Shown: positions 36,603 to 45,243, counted from the first letter of the stretch. The stretch is 64,000 bases of DNA from Actinomycetospora chiangmaiensis DSM 45062 (GCF_000379625.1 NZ_KB903229.1:432620-496619); one strand, 5' to 3'. Numbers and translations: made by a program. Notes: generated from the letters alone by a model not told the origin.

Positions 36603-36638
36603 CCGACACCGGGTGGTGTCGGTCCCGGCGACTAGGAT
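36603..36638 (+). promoter_or_regulatory. clpC promoter with overlapping palindromic operator
   Basis: CCGACACC/GGTGTCGG with a 4-nt centre (36603-36622) covers the -35 region; a TAGGAT -10 box follows at 36633-36638. The predicted leader to the ATG is about 110 nt. Confidence 0.5.
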
Positions 36639-36754
36639 GGTCGTACGGTGCTCGGTCACGGTGTGAGCACCAGCCAGGGTCCGCGGGGTTCCCGTCGTCG
36701 GTGACGGCGGGGGAGTGCGCGGGAGTCCGCCGGCGCAGCAGTCAGGAGTGACGA

Positions 36755-39295
36755 ATGTTCGAGAGGTTCACCGACCGCGCGAGGCGGGTGGTCGTCCTGG
36801 CCCAAGAAGAGGCCAGGATGCTCAACCACAACTACATCGGGACCGAGCACATCCTGCTCGGACTGATCCACGAGGGCGAAGGCGTCGCCGCCAAGGCCCT
36901 CGAGTCGCTGGGCATCGCCCTGGAGGGCGTGCGTCAGCAGGTCGAGGAGATCATCGGCCAGGGTCAGCAGGCCCCCTCGGGGCACATCCCGTTCACCCCG
37001 CGCGCCAAGAAGGTGCTGGAGCTGTCGCTGCGCGAGGCGCTGCAGCTCGGCCACAACTACATCGGCACCGAGCACATCCTGCTCGGGCTGATCCGTGAGG
37101 GCGAGGGCGTCGCCGCCCAGGTCCTCGTCAAGCTCGGGGCCGACCTCAACCGGGTGCGCCAGCAGGTGCTGCAGCTGCTCTCGGGCTACCAGGGCAAGGA
37201 GCCCGCGGAGTCCGGCGGCCAGCGCGGCGAGGGCACCCCGTCGTCGTCCCTCGTGCTCGACCAGTTCGGTCGCAACCTCACCCAGTCCGCCCGCGAGGGC
37301 AAGCTGGACCCGGTCATCGGCCGGGAGAAGGAGATCGAGCGGGTCATGCAGGTCCTCTCCCGGAGGACCAAGAACAACCCGGTCCTCATCGGCGAGCCCG
37401 GCGTCGGCAAGACCGCCGTCGTCGAGGGCCTCGGCCAGGCCATCGTCAAGGGCGAGGTCCCCGAGACGCTGAAGGACAAGCAGCTCTACACGCTCGACCT
37501 CGGGTCGCTCGTGGCGGGCTCGCGCTACCGCGGTGACTTCGAGGAGCGCCTGAAGAAGGTCCTCAAGGAGATCCGCACCCGCGGCGACATCATCCTGTTC
37601 ATCGACGAGCTCCACACCCTCGTGGGTGCCGGTGCCGCCGAGGGCGCGATCGACGCCGCCTCGATCCTCAAGCCGATGCTGGCCCGCGGTGAGCTGCAGA
37701 CCATCGGTGCGACGACGCTCGACGAGTACCGCAAGCACGTCGAGAAGGACGCCGCGCTCGAGCGCCGCTTCCAGCCGATCCAGGTGGGGGAGCCCTCGGT
37801 GGCCCACTCCATCGAGATCCTCAAGGGCCTGCGCGACCGGTACGAGGCGCACCACCGCGTCTCGATCACCGACCCGGCGCTGGTCGCGGCGGCCACCCTG
37901 GCCGACCGCTACATCAACGACCGGTTCCTGCCGGACAAGGCCATCGACCTGATCGACGAGGCCGGCGCCCGCATGCGCATCCGCCGCATGACCGCGCCGC
38001 CGGACCTGCGCGAGTTCGACGAGAAGATCTCCGACGTGCGTCGCGAGAAGGAATCGGCGATCGACGCGCAGGACTTCGAGAAGGCCGCGCGCCTGCGCGA
38101 CGAGGAGAAGCAGCTCCTCGGCCAGAAGTCCGAGCGCGAGAAGCAGTGGAAGTCCGGTGACCTCGACGTCGTCGCCGAGGTGGACGACGAGCTGATCGCC
38201 GAGGTGCTGGCCAACTGGACCGGCATCCCCGTCTTCAAGCTCACCGAGGAGGAGACGACCCGTCTGCTCCGCATGGAGGACGAGCTCCACAAGCGGATCA
38301 TCGGACAGGAGGAGGCCGTCCGTTCGGTCTCCCAGTCGATGCGCCGCACGCGGGCCGGCCTCAAGGACCCGAAGCGTCCGTCGGGGTCGTTCATCTTCGC
38401 GGGGCCCTCGGGCGTCGGGAAGACCGAGCTGACCAAGGCGCTCGCCGAGTTCCTGTTCGGTGACGACGACGCGCTCGTCCAGATCGACATGGGCGAGTTC
38501 CACGACCGCTACACCGCCTCGCGGCTCTTCGGTGCCCCTCCCGGGTACGTCGGCTACGAGGAGGGCGGCCAGCTCACCGAGAAGGTGCGCCGCAAGCCGT
38601 TCTCGGTGGTCCTCTTCGACGAGATCGAGAAGGCCCACTCGGAGGTCTACAACACCCTCCTGCAGGTGCTCGAGGACGGCCGCCTGACCGACGGTCAGGG
38701 TCGAGTCGTCGACTTCAAGAACACGGTCATCGTGTTCACGTCGAACCTCGGTACCCAGGACATCTCGAAGGCCGTGGGCCTGGGCTTCCAGTCCGGCGCC
38801 GACACGTCGTCGAACTACGAGCGCATGAAGAACAAGGTCACGGACGAGCTGAAGAAGCACTTCCGGCCCGAGTTCCTCAACCGCATCGACGACATCGTCG
38901 TGTTCCACCAGCTGCGCGAGAACGAGATCGTGCAGATGGTCGACCTGATGATCGGTCGCACCGAGAAGCAGCTGCAGAACAAGGACATGTCCATCGAGCT
39001 CACCGACGCCGCGAAGAAGCTGCTCGCGCAGCGCGGCTTCGACCCCGTGCTCGGTGCCCGTCCGCTGCGCCGCACCATCCAGCGGGAGATCGAGGACCAG
39101 CTCTCGGAGAAGATCCTGTTCGGGGAGATCGAGCCCGGCCAGATCGTGCTCGTCGACGTCGAGGGCTGGACCCCCGAGCTCGACGACAAGGGCGTCACCA
39201 AGCCCGCTCCGGAGTCGGCCAAGTTCACGTTCCGGGGCGAGGCCAAGCCCACCCCGGTGCCGGACACCCCCGAGGTCGCGACGGCCTCGGAGTAG
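36755..39295 (+). CDS. clpC: ATP-dependent Clp protease ATPase subunit ClpC1
   Basis: 846 residues. Two Clp_N repeats (residues 1-145, each with [13 protein letters not shown]), D1 AAA module (Walker A GEPGVGKT about 213), UVR motif ([15 protein letters not shown]), D2 AAA+ module (Walker A GPSGVGKT, Walker [12 protein letters not shown]), and a C-terminal helical domain. It unfolds substrates for ClpP1P2 and is essential in mycobacteria. ATG preceded by CAGGAG. Stand-alone Clp-N protein at 10366-10956 is a potential partner. Confidence 0.97.
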   Translation: MFERFTDRARRVVVLAQEEARMLNHNYIGTEHILLGLIHEGEGVAAKALESLGIALEGVRQQVEEIIGQGQQAPSGHIPFTPRAKKVLELSLREALQLGHNYIGTEHILLGLIREGEGVAAQVLVKLGADLNRVRQQVLQLLSGYQGKEPAESGGQRGEGTPSSSLVLDQFGRNLTQSAREGKLDPVIGREKEIERVMQVLSRRTKNNPVLIGEPGVGKTAVVEGLGQAIVKGEVPETLKDKQLYTLDLGSLVAGSRYRGDFEERLKKVLKEIRTRGDIILFIDELHTLVGAGAAEGAIDAASILKPMLARGELQTIGATTLDEYRKHVEKDAALERRFQPIQVGEPSVAHSIEILKGLRDRYEAHHRVSITDPALVAAATLADRYINDRFLPDKAIDLIDEAGARMRIRRMTAPPDLREFDEKISDVRREKESAIDAQDFEKAARLRDEEKQLLGQKSEREKQWKSGDLDVVAEVDDELIAEVLANWTGIPVFKLTEEETTRLLRMEDELHKRIIGQEEAVRSVSQSMRRTRAGLKDPKRPSGSFIFAGPSGVGKTELTKALAEFLFGDDDALVQIDMGEFHDRYTASRLFGAPPGYVGYEEGGQLTEKVRRKPFSVVLFDEIEKAHSEVYNTLLQVLEDGRLTDGQGRVVDFKNTVIVFTSNLGTQDISKAVGLGFQSGADTSSNYERMKNKVTDELKKHFRPEFLNRIDDIVVFHQLRENEIVQMVDLMIGRTEKQLQNKDMSIELTDAAKKLLAQRGFDPVLGARPLRRTIQREIEDQLSEKILFGEIEPGQIVLVDVEGWTPELDDKGVTKPAPESAKFTFRGEAKPTPVPDTPEVATASE

Positions 39296-39310
39296 TCCTC
39301 GCAGGCGACG

Positions 39311-39343
39311 ACGCCCCGGTCACCCTCGTGGTGACCGGGGCGT
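39311..39343 (+). terminator. terminator after clpC
   Basis: Perfect 13-bp stem ACGCCCCGGTCAC/GTGACCGGGGCGT with a 7-nt loop, followed by TCGTGTG. Confidence 0.8.
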
Positions 39344-39376
39344 TCGTGTGTCCGGCGTGGTGGGCACAGGTCTGAC

Positions 39377-39799
39377 ATGAGCGCACCCACGAGCACGGAG
39401 GCGCAGGTCGTCGAGACCTTCCTCGCCGCCCTCGCCCGTCTCGACGTCGACGCGGTGGGGGAGCTGCTCGACCCCGACGTCGTCTACCAGAACGTCTCGC
39501 TGCCGCCGGCCCGCGGGCGCGAGGCGACGATGCGCGTCCTCGGCTCGATGGCCCGGCCGCTCACCGGGTTCGAGATCCACACGCACCGGTTGGCGGCGAA
39601 CGGCTCGACGGTGCTGACCGAGCGCACCGACGTGGCGATCGCGGGCCGCGTCCGGATCGCGTTCTGGGTCTGTGGCACCTTCGAGGTTCGCAACGGGCGC
39701 ATCGTCCTGTGGCGGGACTACTTCGACTGGGCCGACGTCACCCGGGCCGCGGTCACCGGCGTGGCGCGGGGCGTGTGGGCCACGCTGCGCCGTCGCTGA
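39377..39799 (+). CDS. limonene-1,2-epoxide-hydrolase-like (SnoaL/NTF2 fold) protein
   Basis: 140 residues. VVETFLAALARLDVDAVGELLDPDVVYQNVSLPPARGREA and TERTDVAIAGRVRIAFWVCGTFEVRNGRIVLWRDYFDWADV match the LEH family, including the Asp-Arg-Asp catalytic layout (Asp of ERTDV, Arg of GRVRI, Asp of WRDYFD). The natural substrate is unknown. It converges with the VTT protein gene, 3 bp between stops. Confidence 0.85.
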   Translation: MSAPTSTEAQVVETFLAALARLDVDAVGELLDPDVVYQNVSLPPARGREATMRVLGSMARPLTGFEIHTHRLAANGSTVLTERTDVAIAGRVRIAFWVCGTFEVRNGRIVLWRDYFDWADVTRAAVTGVARGVWATLRRR

Positions 39800-39802
39800 C
39801 GG

Positions 39803-40594
39803 TCAGCTCCGGGTCGCGGCCGCCCGCCGCTGCCGTCTGCCCTGCGAGCGGCCGGCCTGCACCGCGATGACGACGGCGACGGCCAGGCTGATCCAGAGGG
39901 CGTAGCGGTCGACCACGAGAACCACGTCGACGGCCGACTGCCCGAGCGCGTACCCGAGCCCGGCCACCAGCCCCGTCATCACACCCGCGCCGATGATGCT
40001 CGCCGCGAGGAACGCGACGAAGGACGAGCCGGCGAGTCCGGCGAGCAGGTACACCAGCAGCGCGGGGACGCCGGGGAGGGCCGCGGCGATCACGAGCAGG
40101 AACATCGCCCACATCGGCCACGACCGCACCCGCTCGACGAAGCGCTGCGCCCGATCCGTGGGAACGAAGAACTTCACGCCCTTGGCGCCCCAGCGGCGAC
40201 CGGCCCACCAGTACAGCCAGTCGAACTTCGCCTTCCCGACGATGCCCGCGACGATCACGAGCCACAGGTCCGCCTGACCGATGCGCGCGAACGCGGCCCC
40301 CGCGCCGATCGCCGAGGAACTCCCCGTCACCGCGGCCAGCACCGTCGGGTGGGACGCGAGGAGGAACGGGCGCAGCGGGAGCGTGGCCATGGCGAGCACG
40401 AACGCCCCGACCATGCAGCCGATCAGGACCTTGTCGGCCCGGGCCATCGGGCTGTCCCACGGCCGCATGTCGCGCCACTGCTGCTTCGCGGCCTCGATCT
40501 CCTCGGGGGAGTACTGACGCCGCCACCCCGAGCGTCGGGGTGCGTCCTCGGTCGCGGGCTCCGGTGCGGCCGACGCCTCGTCCCGTTCGGCCAC
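39803..40594 (-). CDS. DedA-like VTT-domain membrane protein
   Basis: 263 residues: a charged cytoplasmic N-terminus (about 55 residues) and about five hydrophobic segments. DWLYWWAGRRWGAKGVKFF and AALPGVPALLVYLLAGLAGSSFVAFLAASIIGAG match the VTT/DedA superfamily of putative lipid scramblases/transporters. GTG start. No operon partner. Confidence 0.75.
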   Translation of the reverse strand: MAERDEASAAPEPATEDAPRRSGWRRQYSPEEIEAAKQQWRDMRPWDSPMARADKVLIGCMVGAFVLAMATLPLRPFLLASHPTVLAAVTGSSSAIGAGAAFARIGQADLWLVIVAGIVGKAKFDWLYWWAGRRWGAKGVKFFVPTDRAQRFVERVRSWPMWAMFLLVIAAALPGVPALLVYLLAGLAGSSFVAFLAASIIGAGVMTGLVAGLGYALGQSAVDVVLVVDRYALWISLAVAVVIAVQAGRSQGRRQRRAAATRS

Positions 40595-40736
40595 GTCGAC
40601 CCCGATCCCCCGGCGGCCCGTCCACCGTCCCGCTCGACGGTAGCGGAGGGAGGTTGACGCCGGTGTGTCGTGATCGTCCGGTGTGCGTGACGTCGAGCGA
40701 CCCCGACCAAGACCGTGATCACCTCGGGGGGACCGT

Positions 40737-40768
40737 CATGGCTGTTCCGAAGATCGACAACAGCCATG
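40737..40768. repeat. 10-bp perfect inverted repeat
   Basis: CATGGCTGTT/AACAGCCATG with a 12-nt centre, in the 494-bp gap 40595-41088 that is otherwise filled by the 52-bp repeat element. Confidence 0.6.
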
Positions 40769-40840
40769 GGCGTCCACTCGACTGTGATCATGCTCAGCTG
40801 AGCGCCGTACACGTCCGCCGGCAGGGACGAGTGCGCAGGT

Positions 40841-41052
40841 GACTCCTACGCGTTGCGCACACAGTTCGGCCGGAGGCAGCCAGGGCTGTCGCGACTCCTG
40901 CGCGTCGCGCACATAGTCCGGCCCAGGCAGTCGCGTCGCCAGCGGACGTGTGTGCGCCGCGCGTAGGAGTCGCGCGAGGCGGGTGGCTCGGGAGTCGGAG
41001 TGTGTGCGGGACGCGCAGGGGTCGCCAGCGCCGGGTGGCGGGGTGGCCGGAG
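40841..41052. repeat. intergenic element of four 52-bp units, two direct and two inverted
   Basis: Units 40841-40892 and 40893-40944 each start with a GACTCCTRCGCG..GCGCACA core. After 4 bp, units 40949-41000 and 41001-41052 each start with TGTGTGCG, carry the reverse complement of the core (..CGCGYAGGRGTC) and end in CGGAG. All four units are exactly 52 bp and each pair is in perfect tandem. No gene is visible in 40595-41088. Confidence 0.85.
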
Positions 41053-41088
41053 CGCCGCGCGCGCGTCGCATTTCGGAGGCCTCACCGC

Positions 41089-42066
41089 TCAGGCCTGGTA
41101 CAGCGCCGCCAGTCCCTTCGCCGCCTCCGACATCTGCTCGCGCAGCGCCGCGGGCGAGACGACCTCCACCTCGGGGCCGAGCGCCAGCAGCTCCGACCGG
41201 GTCGCGGCGATCGACTCCATCGGGATGACCGCGCAGGTCCAGCCCGCGTCGTCGGTGGGCCAGGAACGCTCCGCGAGGGCCCGCGCCGTGTGCGGCCGCA
41301 GCACCACCGGTGCCAACTCCATCGCGCCCGGGGACAACCGCACGGCGGCCTCGGCCTGGTAGAAGGCGGCGGTCAGCGACTCCGCGGCTGATGTCCAGTA
41401 GCGGAAGAGGTCGAAGTCGTCGGGTCGTTCGAAGTGCGCGTCGAGGGTCTCGAACGCCACGACCCGCGACACCCGGTAGGTGTGCGCCGTCCCGTCGCCG
41501 GACGGCTGGGCGACGAGGAACCAGACGCCCGCCTTCAGGACGACGCCGAGCGGCTCGAGGTCCCGGTCGACCTCCTCGTCCCCCCAGCGGCGGTAGCGGA
41601 TCCGTACGACCCGCTGGTTCCAGACGGCGTCGGCGATCCCGGTGAGGGTCGGCACCTGGTCGGCCTCGCGGAACCAGCCGGGCGCGTCGAGGTGGAAGCG
41701 TTCGGCGATGCGCCGGGAGCGCTCGGCGAGCTCGTCGGGGAGGGCCGCGTGCACCTTGAGCTGGGCGGCCGCGAGGACCCGCCCGAGACCGAGCTCGGCG
41801 GCCGCGGTGGGCATGCCGGCCAGGGCGAGCGAGTCCGCCTCCTCGGCCGACATCCCCGTCAGGCGGGTGCTCCAGCCCTCCAGCAACGAGTACCCGCCGT
41901 CGGGACCACGGTCGGCGTAGACCGGGACCCCCGACTCCGCCAGCCCGTCCATGTCGCGGTAGATCGTCCGGATCGAGACCCCGAGCTCGTCGGCGAGCTC
42001 GCGCGCCGTCATACGCCCACGTGTCTGCAGGAGGAGCAGCACGGAGAGCAACCGACTGGCGCGCAC
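41089..42066 (-). CDS. WYL-domain (YafY-type) transcriptional regulator
   Basis: 325 residues. N-terminal HTH (RASRLLSVLLLLQTRGRMTARELADELGVSIRTIYRDMDGLAESGVPVYADRGPDGGYSLLEGWSTRLTGMS), then the WYL domain (WNQRVVRIRYRRWGDEEVDRDLEPLGVVLKAGVWFLVAQPSGDGTAHTYRVSRV) and a WCX extension. The GTG at 42066 has a TAGGAC box 6 nt upstream. A perfect AGCTGACA/TGTCAGCT palindrome 20 bp upstream is very likely its own operator. Confidence 0.92.
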   Translation of the reverse strand: MRASRLLSVLLLLQTRGRMTARELADELGVSIRTIYRDMDGLAESGVPVYADRGPDGGYSLLEGWSTRLTGMSAEEADSLALAGMPTAAAELGLGRVLAAAQLKVHAALPDELAERSRRIAERFHLDAPGWFREADQVPTLTGIADAVWNQRVVRIRYRRWGDEEVDRDLEPLGVVLKAGVWFLVAQPSGDGTAHTYRVSRVVAFETLDAHFERPDDFDLFRYWTSAAESLTAAFYQAEAAVRLSPGAMELAPVVLRPHTARALAERSWPTDDAGWTCAVIPMESIAATRSELLALGPEVEVVSPAALREQMSEAAKGLAALYQA

Positions 42067-42085
42067 GCGTCAGTCCTACCCCATG

Positions 42086-42106
42086 AGCTGACAGGCCATG
42101 TCAGCT
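42086..42106. promoter_or_regulatory. WYL-regulator operator AGCTGACA-N5-TGTCAGCT
   Basis: Perfect 8-bp inverted repeat between the WYL regulator and the small ORF/sirtuin side. It overlaps the regulator's -35 region. Confidence 0.6.
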
Positions 42107-42259
42107 ACCCGCCGCCGCGCGGGCGGCGGGGACACCGTCGTCGTCGGCGTCGAGGAGGAGCGGGTCGGAGACCCCGGCCCGCACCGCCTCGAGCTGGGCC
42201 GACACCGCGATCCCGGCGAGCAGTGCGACGCCGGTGATGAACGCGCAGAGCAGCAGCAC
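42101..42259 (-). CDS. possible small single-helix membrane protein
   Basis: 52 residues from a GTG 37 bp after the sirtuin stop. One hydrophobic helix (VLLLCAFITGVALLAGIAVSAQ) is followed by an acidic tail (LLLDADDDGVPAARAAAGS). No ribosome-binding site is evident and no family is recognised. Its stop overlaps the WYL operator. It is the best reading of this gap but may be non-coding. Confidence 0.35.
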   Translation of the reverse strand: MLLLCAFITGVALLAGIAVSAQLEAVRAGVSDPLLLDADDDGVPAARAAAGS

Positions 42260-42296
42260 CAGGGTCCCGGTGGGAGGCTCCGCTGCGGGCCGCCGG

Positions 42297-43127
42297 TCAG
42301 GCCCAGGCGTCGACGAGCAGCCCGTCGAGGGCGAGCAGGGTGTCCCGGGCGCCCGCCGCGAGTCCGACGCCACGACCGTGCCGGACCTCCGGCTCGCGGA
42401 CGTTGACCCGCACGAGGCGCCCGGACGCGGCGGACGCCAGTTCGGCGTGCCGGCGGACGGTGGGCACCGCGGTGCCGGCGCCGAGCTCGATCACGGCGAC
42501 GTCGTCGTGTCGGCGGAGCCAGTCCCGGTGGGCGGCCAGGCGCTCGGCGTGCACGCCCGGCACCCACGACCCGTCGCCGAACATGAGGATGTTCGGCCGC
42601 GCGACCGCCCCGCACCGCGGACAGGCGGGCAGCGGCTCGCGGGCCCGCATCGTGTCCTCGTCGACGGCGACCTCCACGTCGTCGGCCGGCCAGGTCGCGT
42701 CCGAGCAGGGGCGGCTGCACTGCAGGGAGCCGATCGCGCCGTGGCACTCGACCACGGCGTCGTCGGGAAAGCCCGCGGCCTGGAACGCCCCGTCGACGTT
42801 GGAGGTGAAGACCCGCGTGGGGAGGCGGCGGGACCACCCGAGGAGGACCCCGAAGCCGGCGTGCGGCACCGTCGCGCGGTAGAGCGCGAGACGGTGGCCG
42901 TAGAAGCCCCAGGCGAGTTCGGGGTCGTCGTCGAAGTGCTCGGGGTCGGCCAGTTCCTCGAAGCGCAGGCCGAGCCGCCGGTAGGGCGGATAGGCGCGCC
43001 AGAACCCCTCCGGGCCGCGGAAGTCCGGCAGCCCCGAGTCGACGCCCATCCCGGCGCCGGCCGCGACGACCAGGGCCGAGGCGCCGCGGAGGAGCTCCGC
43101 GGCGCGCTCGACGTCGGGTTCGCTCAG
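42297..43127 (-). CDS. sirtuin-like NAD-dependent deacetylase, probably with a CTG start
   Basis: 276 residues if translated from the CTG at 43125-43127. The Sir2 NAD loop ALVVAAGAGMGVDSGLPDFRGPEGF needs residues upstream of the first ATG (43049), which would cut between AGAG and MGVDSG, and no ATG, GTG or TTG lies in frame before it. The CTG overlaps the mhuD stop as CTGA, a classic coupling arrangement. Zinc cysteines CSRPC and CPRCG, FTSNVDGAFQAAGF and CHGAIGSLQC are present. It removes acyl groups from lysines in the family at large; target unknown. Confidence 0.82.
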   Translation of the reverse strand: MSEPDVERAAELLRGASALVVAAGAGMGVDSGLPDFRGPEGFWRAYPPYRRLGLRFEELADPEHFDDDPELAWGFYGHRLALYRATVPHAGFGVLLGWSRRLPTRVFTSNVDGAFQAAGFPDDAVVECHGAIGSLQCSRPCSDATWPADDVEVAVDEDTMRAREPLPACPRCGAVARPNILMFGDGSWVPGVHAERLAAHRDWLRRHDDVAVIELGAGTAVPTVRRHAELASAASGRLVRVNVREPEVRHGRGVGLAAGARDTLLALDGLLVDAWA

Positions 43128-43444
43128 GACTCCCCGCCGGGCTTGCCGACGGACAGCACGACCTCGAACTCCATGAGGTCCGCCCCGGAGGACACCGGCT
43201 GCTTGCGCTCGCCGGCGTGCGCCGCGGCGGCCGCGCCACCGTCACGCCAGGCGGCGAACGCCTCCTCGGACTCCCAGCGGGTGTAGACGAAGTACCGGTC
43301 GTCCCCCGCGCTGGGGCGCAGCAGTTCGTAGCCCAGGAAGCCCGGGGTGTCCTTGATCGCCTCGCCACGGGCGGCGAACCGGCGCTCGAGCTCCGGGCCG
43401 TTGCCCTCGGGGACCTTGATGGCATTGATCTTCACGACGGCCAT
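43124..43444 (-). CDS. mhuD: heme-degrading monooxygenase MhuD
   Basis: 106 residues of the ABM ferredoxin-like fold. It aligns along its length with mycobacterial MhuD (Rv3592): MAVVKINAIKVPEGNGPELERRF, PGFLGYELLRP, YFVYTRWESEEAFAAW and a HAGE segment. The heme-site residues Asn7, Trp66 and the proximal His (His76 here, after a one-residue insertion) are conserved. MhuD opens heme to mycobilins and releases iron. A TAGGCT box 6 nt upstream overlaps the mutY stop, so it has its own promoter. Coupled to the sirtuin gene. Confidence 0.9.
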   Translation of the reverse strand: MAVVKINAIKVPEGNGPELERRFAARGEAIKDTPGFLGYELLRPSAGDDRYFVYTRWESEEAFAAWRDGGAAAAAHAGERKQPVSSGADLMEFEVVLSVGKPGGES

Positions 43445-43450
43445 GTCCCG

Positions 43451-43456
43451 AGCCTA
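43451..43456 (-). promoter_or_regulatory. -10 box TAGGCT of the mhuD promoter
   Basis: Minus strand, 6 nt upstream of the ATG at 43444, overlapping the 3' end of mutY. Confidence 0.5.
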
Positions 43457-44359
43457 CGTCTCCCCGGGCAGGGCGAAGCGGCCGTCGGCGAGCTGTTCGA
43501 CGAGGCCGTCGACGAGCAGTGAGTCGAGGCAGCGGGCGCGCTGTGCCGGGTCGGTGAGCCACGCCGCCTCGAGCGCGGTCGCGTCGACCGGCCCGGTGGC
43601 GCCGCGCAGGACGTCGAGCAGGCGGCCGCGCACCTGGCGGTCCGTACCCGCCCAGCGCTGGCCCTTCTTCACCGGGCCGTCCCAGGCGGGGCGGCCGGCC
43701 TGCTGCCAGGCGCAGAGGTCGACGACGGGGCAGTCGGCACAGCGCGGCCCGCGGGCGACGCAGATGCACGCGCCGAGTTCCATCAGCGCGGCCGACGTGC
43801 GTGCGGCGTCGGCCTCGTCGGCGGGCAGGAGCGCCTCGGTGTCGGGGAGGTCGCGCGCGGCGGCGTCGCCGGCCTCGGCCCGACCGTGGACGGCCCGGGC
43901 CACGACGCGGCGGACGTTGGTGTCGACGACGGGGCAGCGGCGGCCGTAGGCGAACGCTGCCACGGCGCGGGCGGTGTAGGTACCGATCCCGGGCAGGGCG
44001 AGCAGGACGTCGACGTCGTGCGGCACGACGTCGTCGTGCTCCGCCGCGATCGCGGCCGCCGCGGCCTGCAGACGCAGCGCCCGACGGGGGTAGCCGAGCT
44101 TGCCCCAGGCGCGCAGCACCTCGGCGGTCGGCGCCGCGGCCAGGTCCGACGGTCGGGGCCAGCGGGCCATCCACTCCCGCCAGATCGGGTCGACGCGGAC
44201 GACCGGGGTCTGCTGGAGCATGATCTCGCTGACGAGGACGCCCCAGCCGGTGGTCCCGGGTGCGCGCCAGGGCAGGTCGCGGGCGTTCGCGGCGAACCAG
44301 GGGAGCAGGCGGTCGGCGAGGGTCGGGGCGAGCGGAGCGACGGGGGGACGGTCGGGCAT
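43454..44359 (-). CDS. mutY: A/G-specific adenine DNA glycosylase
   Basis: 301 residues. It removes A mispaired with 8-oxoG. VSEIMLQQTPVVRVDPIWREWM, the HhH motif LPGIGTYTARAVAAFAYG, catalytic Asp in VVDTNVRRVVARAV and the iron-sulfur cluster motif CICVARGPRCADCPVVDLC are intact. ATG at 44359 is used; the frame is open upstream without coding character. The first residues (APLAPTLA) are encoded by a 22-bp repeat identical to the coaX leader. The C-terminal NUDIX-like 8-oxoG domain is short. Confidence 0.93.
   Translation of the reverse strand: MPDRPPVAPLAPTLADRLLPWFAANARDLPWRAPGTTGWGVLVSEIMLQQTPVVRVDPIWREWMARWPRPSDLAAAPTAEVLRAWGKLGYPRRALRLQAAAAAIAAEHDDVVPHDVDVLLALPGIGTYTARAVAAFAYGRRCPVVDTNVRRVVARAVHGRAEAGDAAARDLPDTEALLPADEADAARTSAALMELGACICVARGPRCADCPVVDLCAWQQAGRPAWDGPVKKGQRWAGTDRQVRGRLLDVLRGATGPVDATALEAAWLTDPAQRARCLDSLLVDGLVEQLADGRFALPGET
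44325..44346. repeat. 22-bp repeat beginning GGGGCGAGCGGAGCG, mutY copy
   Basis: Identical to 23089-23110. Here it is translated (antisense) as part of the MutY N-terminus. Confidence 0.8.
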
Positions 44360-44456
44360 CGCGCCCGATCCTGCCGCGCGGTCCGCGGGGTGCCTCGACG
44401 GGGTGAGTTCCGGGAACGGACCGGCGCGGGGTGATCGCACGGCGCAACCTCACTTC

Positions 44457-44462
44457 TACCGT
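44457..44462 (+). promoter_or_regulatory. -10 box TACCGT of a leaderless promoter
   Basis: Ends 7 nt before the ATG at 44470. It favours that start over an in-frame GTG at 44431. Confidence 0.45.
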
Positions 44463-44469
44463 CCGTCAC

Positions 44470-45243
44470 ATGCTGGAGCCGGTGGGACCGCTCCCGCCGT
44501 CGGTGTACTGGCGACGGCGGGCCGTCGCTGCGATCGTCGTCGTCCTCGTCCTGGCCTTCGTGGTGTGGGCGGTCAGCGCCGCGGCGTCGGCCGACGGGAC
44601 CGAGCAGGTCGCCGCGCCCGCCCCCACCCCGAGCGCCCCGCCGTCCCCGGTCGCCTCCAGCGGTGCGCTGGCGGTGCCGCCGGGCGGTGCGGGGTCGTTG
44701 GGTGCCTTCGGCGCCCCCACCGCGGCCGTGTTCCCGGGCGGAGCGACCCCGCCGCTGCTCGGTGCCGGCTCGACGGACCCGCAGCAGCTCTCCGTGACCC
44801 CGACTCCGACCACCGCGGCCCCGGCCCCGCCGCCCGCCCCCGCGGTGGTGCCGCCCTGCCAGGACGCGGCGCTCAAGGTGGCGGCGCGCACGGACAGGCC
44901 GCGCTACACGCTCGCGGAGCGCCCGCTGTTCAGCCTCGTCGTCACCAACACCGGCAAGACGCCCTGCACCCGCGACCTCGGACCGGCCCGCACCGCCATG
45001 GCCGTGGTGATCAAGCCGGGCGACGGCCTGTGGGGCAGCGACGACTGCGCTCCCGGCGGCGCCCCCGACGTCCGGACCCTGGTGCCCGGACAGGAGCAGG
45101 TCCTCTCGCTGCGCTGGGCCGGCCGCACGTCGGCGCCGGGCTGCCCGTCGGGCCGCGAGGCGGTGCCGGCGGGCACCTACCAGCTGCTGACGCGCCTCGA
45201 CGGGACCATCAGCGACCCGGCGACGTTCACCCTCGTTCCCTAG
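44470..45243 (+). CDS. membrane-anchored extracytoplasmic protein (Rv3587c position)
   Basis: 257 residues: MLEPVGPLPPSVYWRRR, one membrane helix (AVAAIVVVLVLAFVVWAVSAA), a Pro/Ala/Ser-rich linker of about 100 residues, and a C-terminal beta domain with four cysteines (VVPPCQDAALKVAARTDRPRYTLAERPLFSLVVTNTGKTPCTRDLG; SDDCAPGG; SAPGCPSG) ending GTYQLLTRLDGTISDPATFTLVP. The position next to radA and mutY matches Rv3587c. Function unknown. Its 3' end overlaps radA by 17 bp. Confidence 0.75.
   Translation: MLEPVGPLPPSVYWRRRAVAAIVVVLVLAFVVWAVSAAASADGTEQVAAPAPTPSAPPSPVASSGALAVPPGGAGSLGAFGAPTAAVFPGGATPPLLGAGSTDPQQLSVTPTPTTAAPAPPPAPAVVPPCQDAALKVAARTDRPRYTLAERPLFSLVVTNTGKTPCTRDLGPARTAMAVVIKPGDGLWGSDDCAPGGAPDVRTLVPGQEQVLSLRWAGRTSAPGCPSGREAVPAGTYQLLTRLDGTISDPATFTLVP

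Noticed and set aside
36482..36635. Open frame with RWNGHRWSEYDHAWW resembling DUF2510
   Set aside because: No start codon is in frame nearby and it lies in the clpC control region; the resemblance is limited to a few residues.
40738..40842. 34-codon ORF MAVPKIDNSHG.. preceded by a G-rich leader
   Set aside because: It starts within a perfect inverted repeat, has no recognisable family and abuts the repeat element; chance is more likely.
40841..41052. CRISPR-like array with about 22-bp repeats and 30-bp spacers
   Set aside because: The repeat orientation flips after two units, the spacers are similar to each other and there are no cas genes.
40948..41391. Plus-strand ORFs starting MCA..VGVARGGW over the 52-bp repeats
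   Set aside because: They are translations of the repeat units and run antisense into the WYL regulator.
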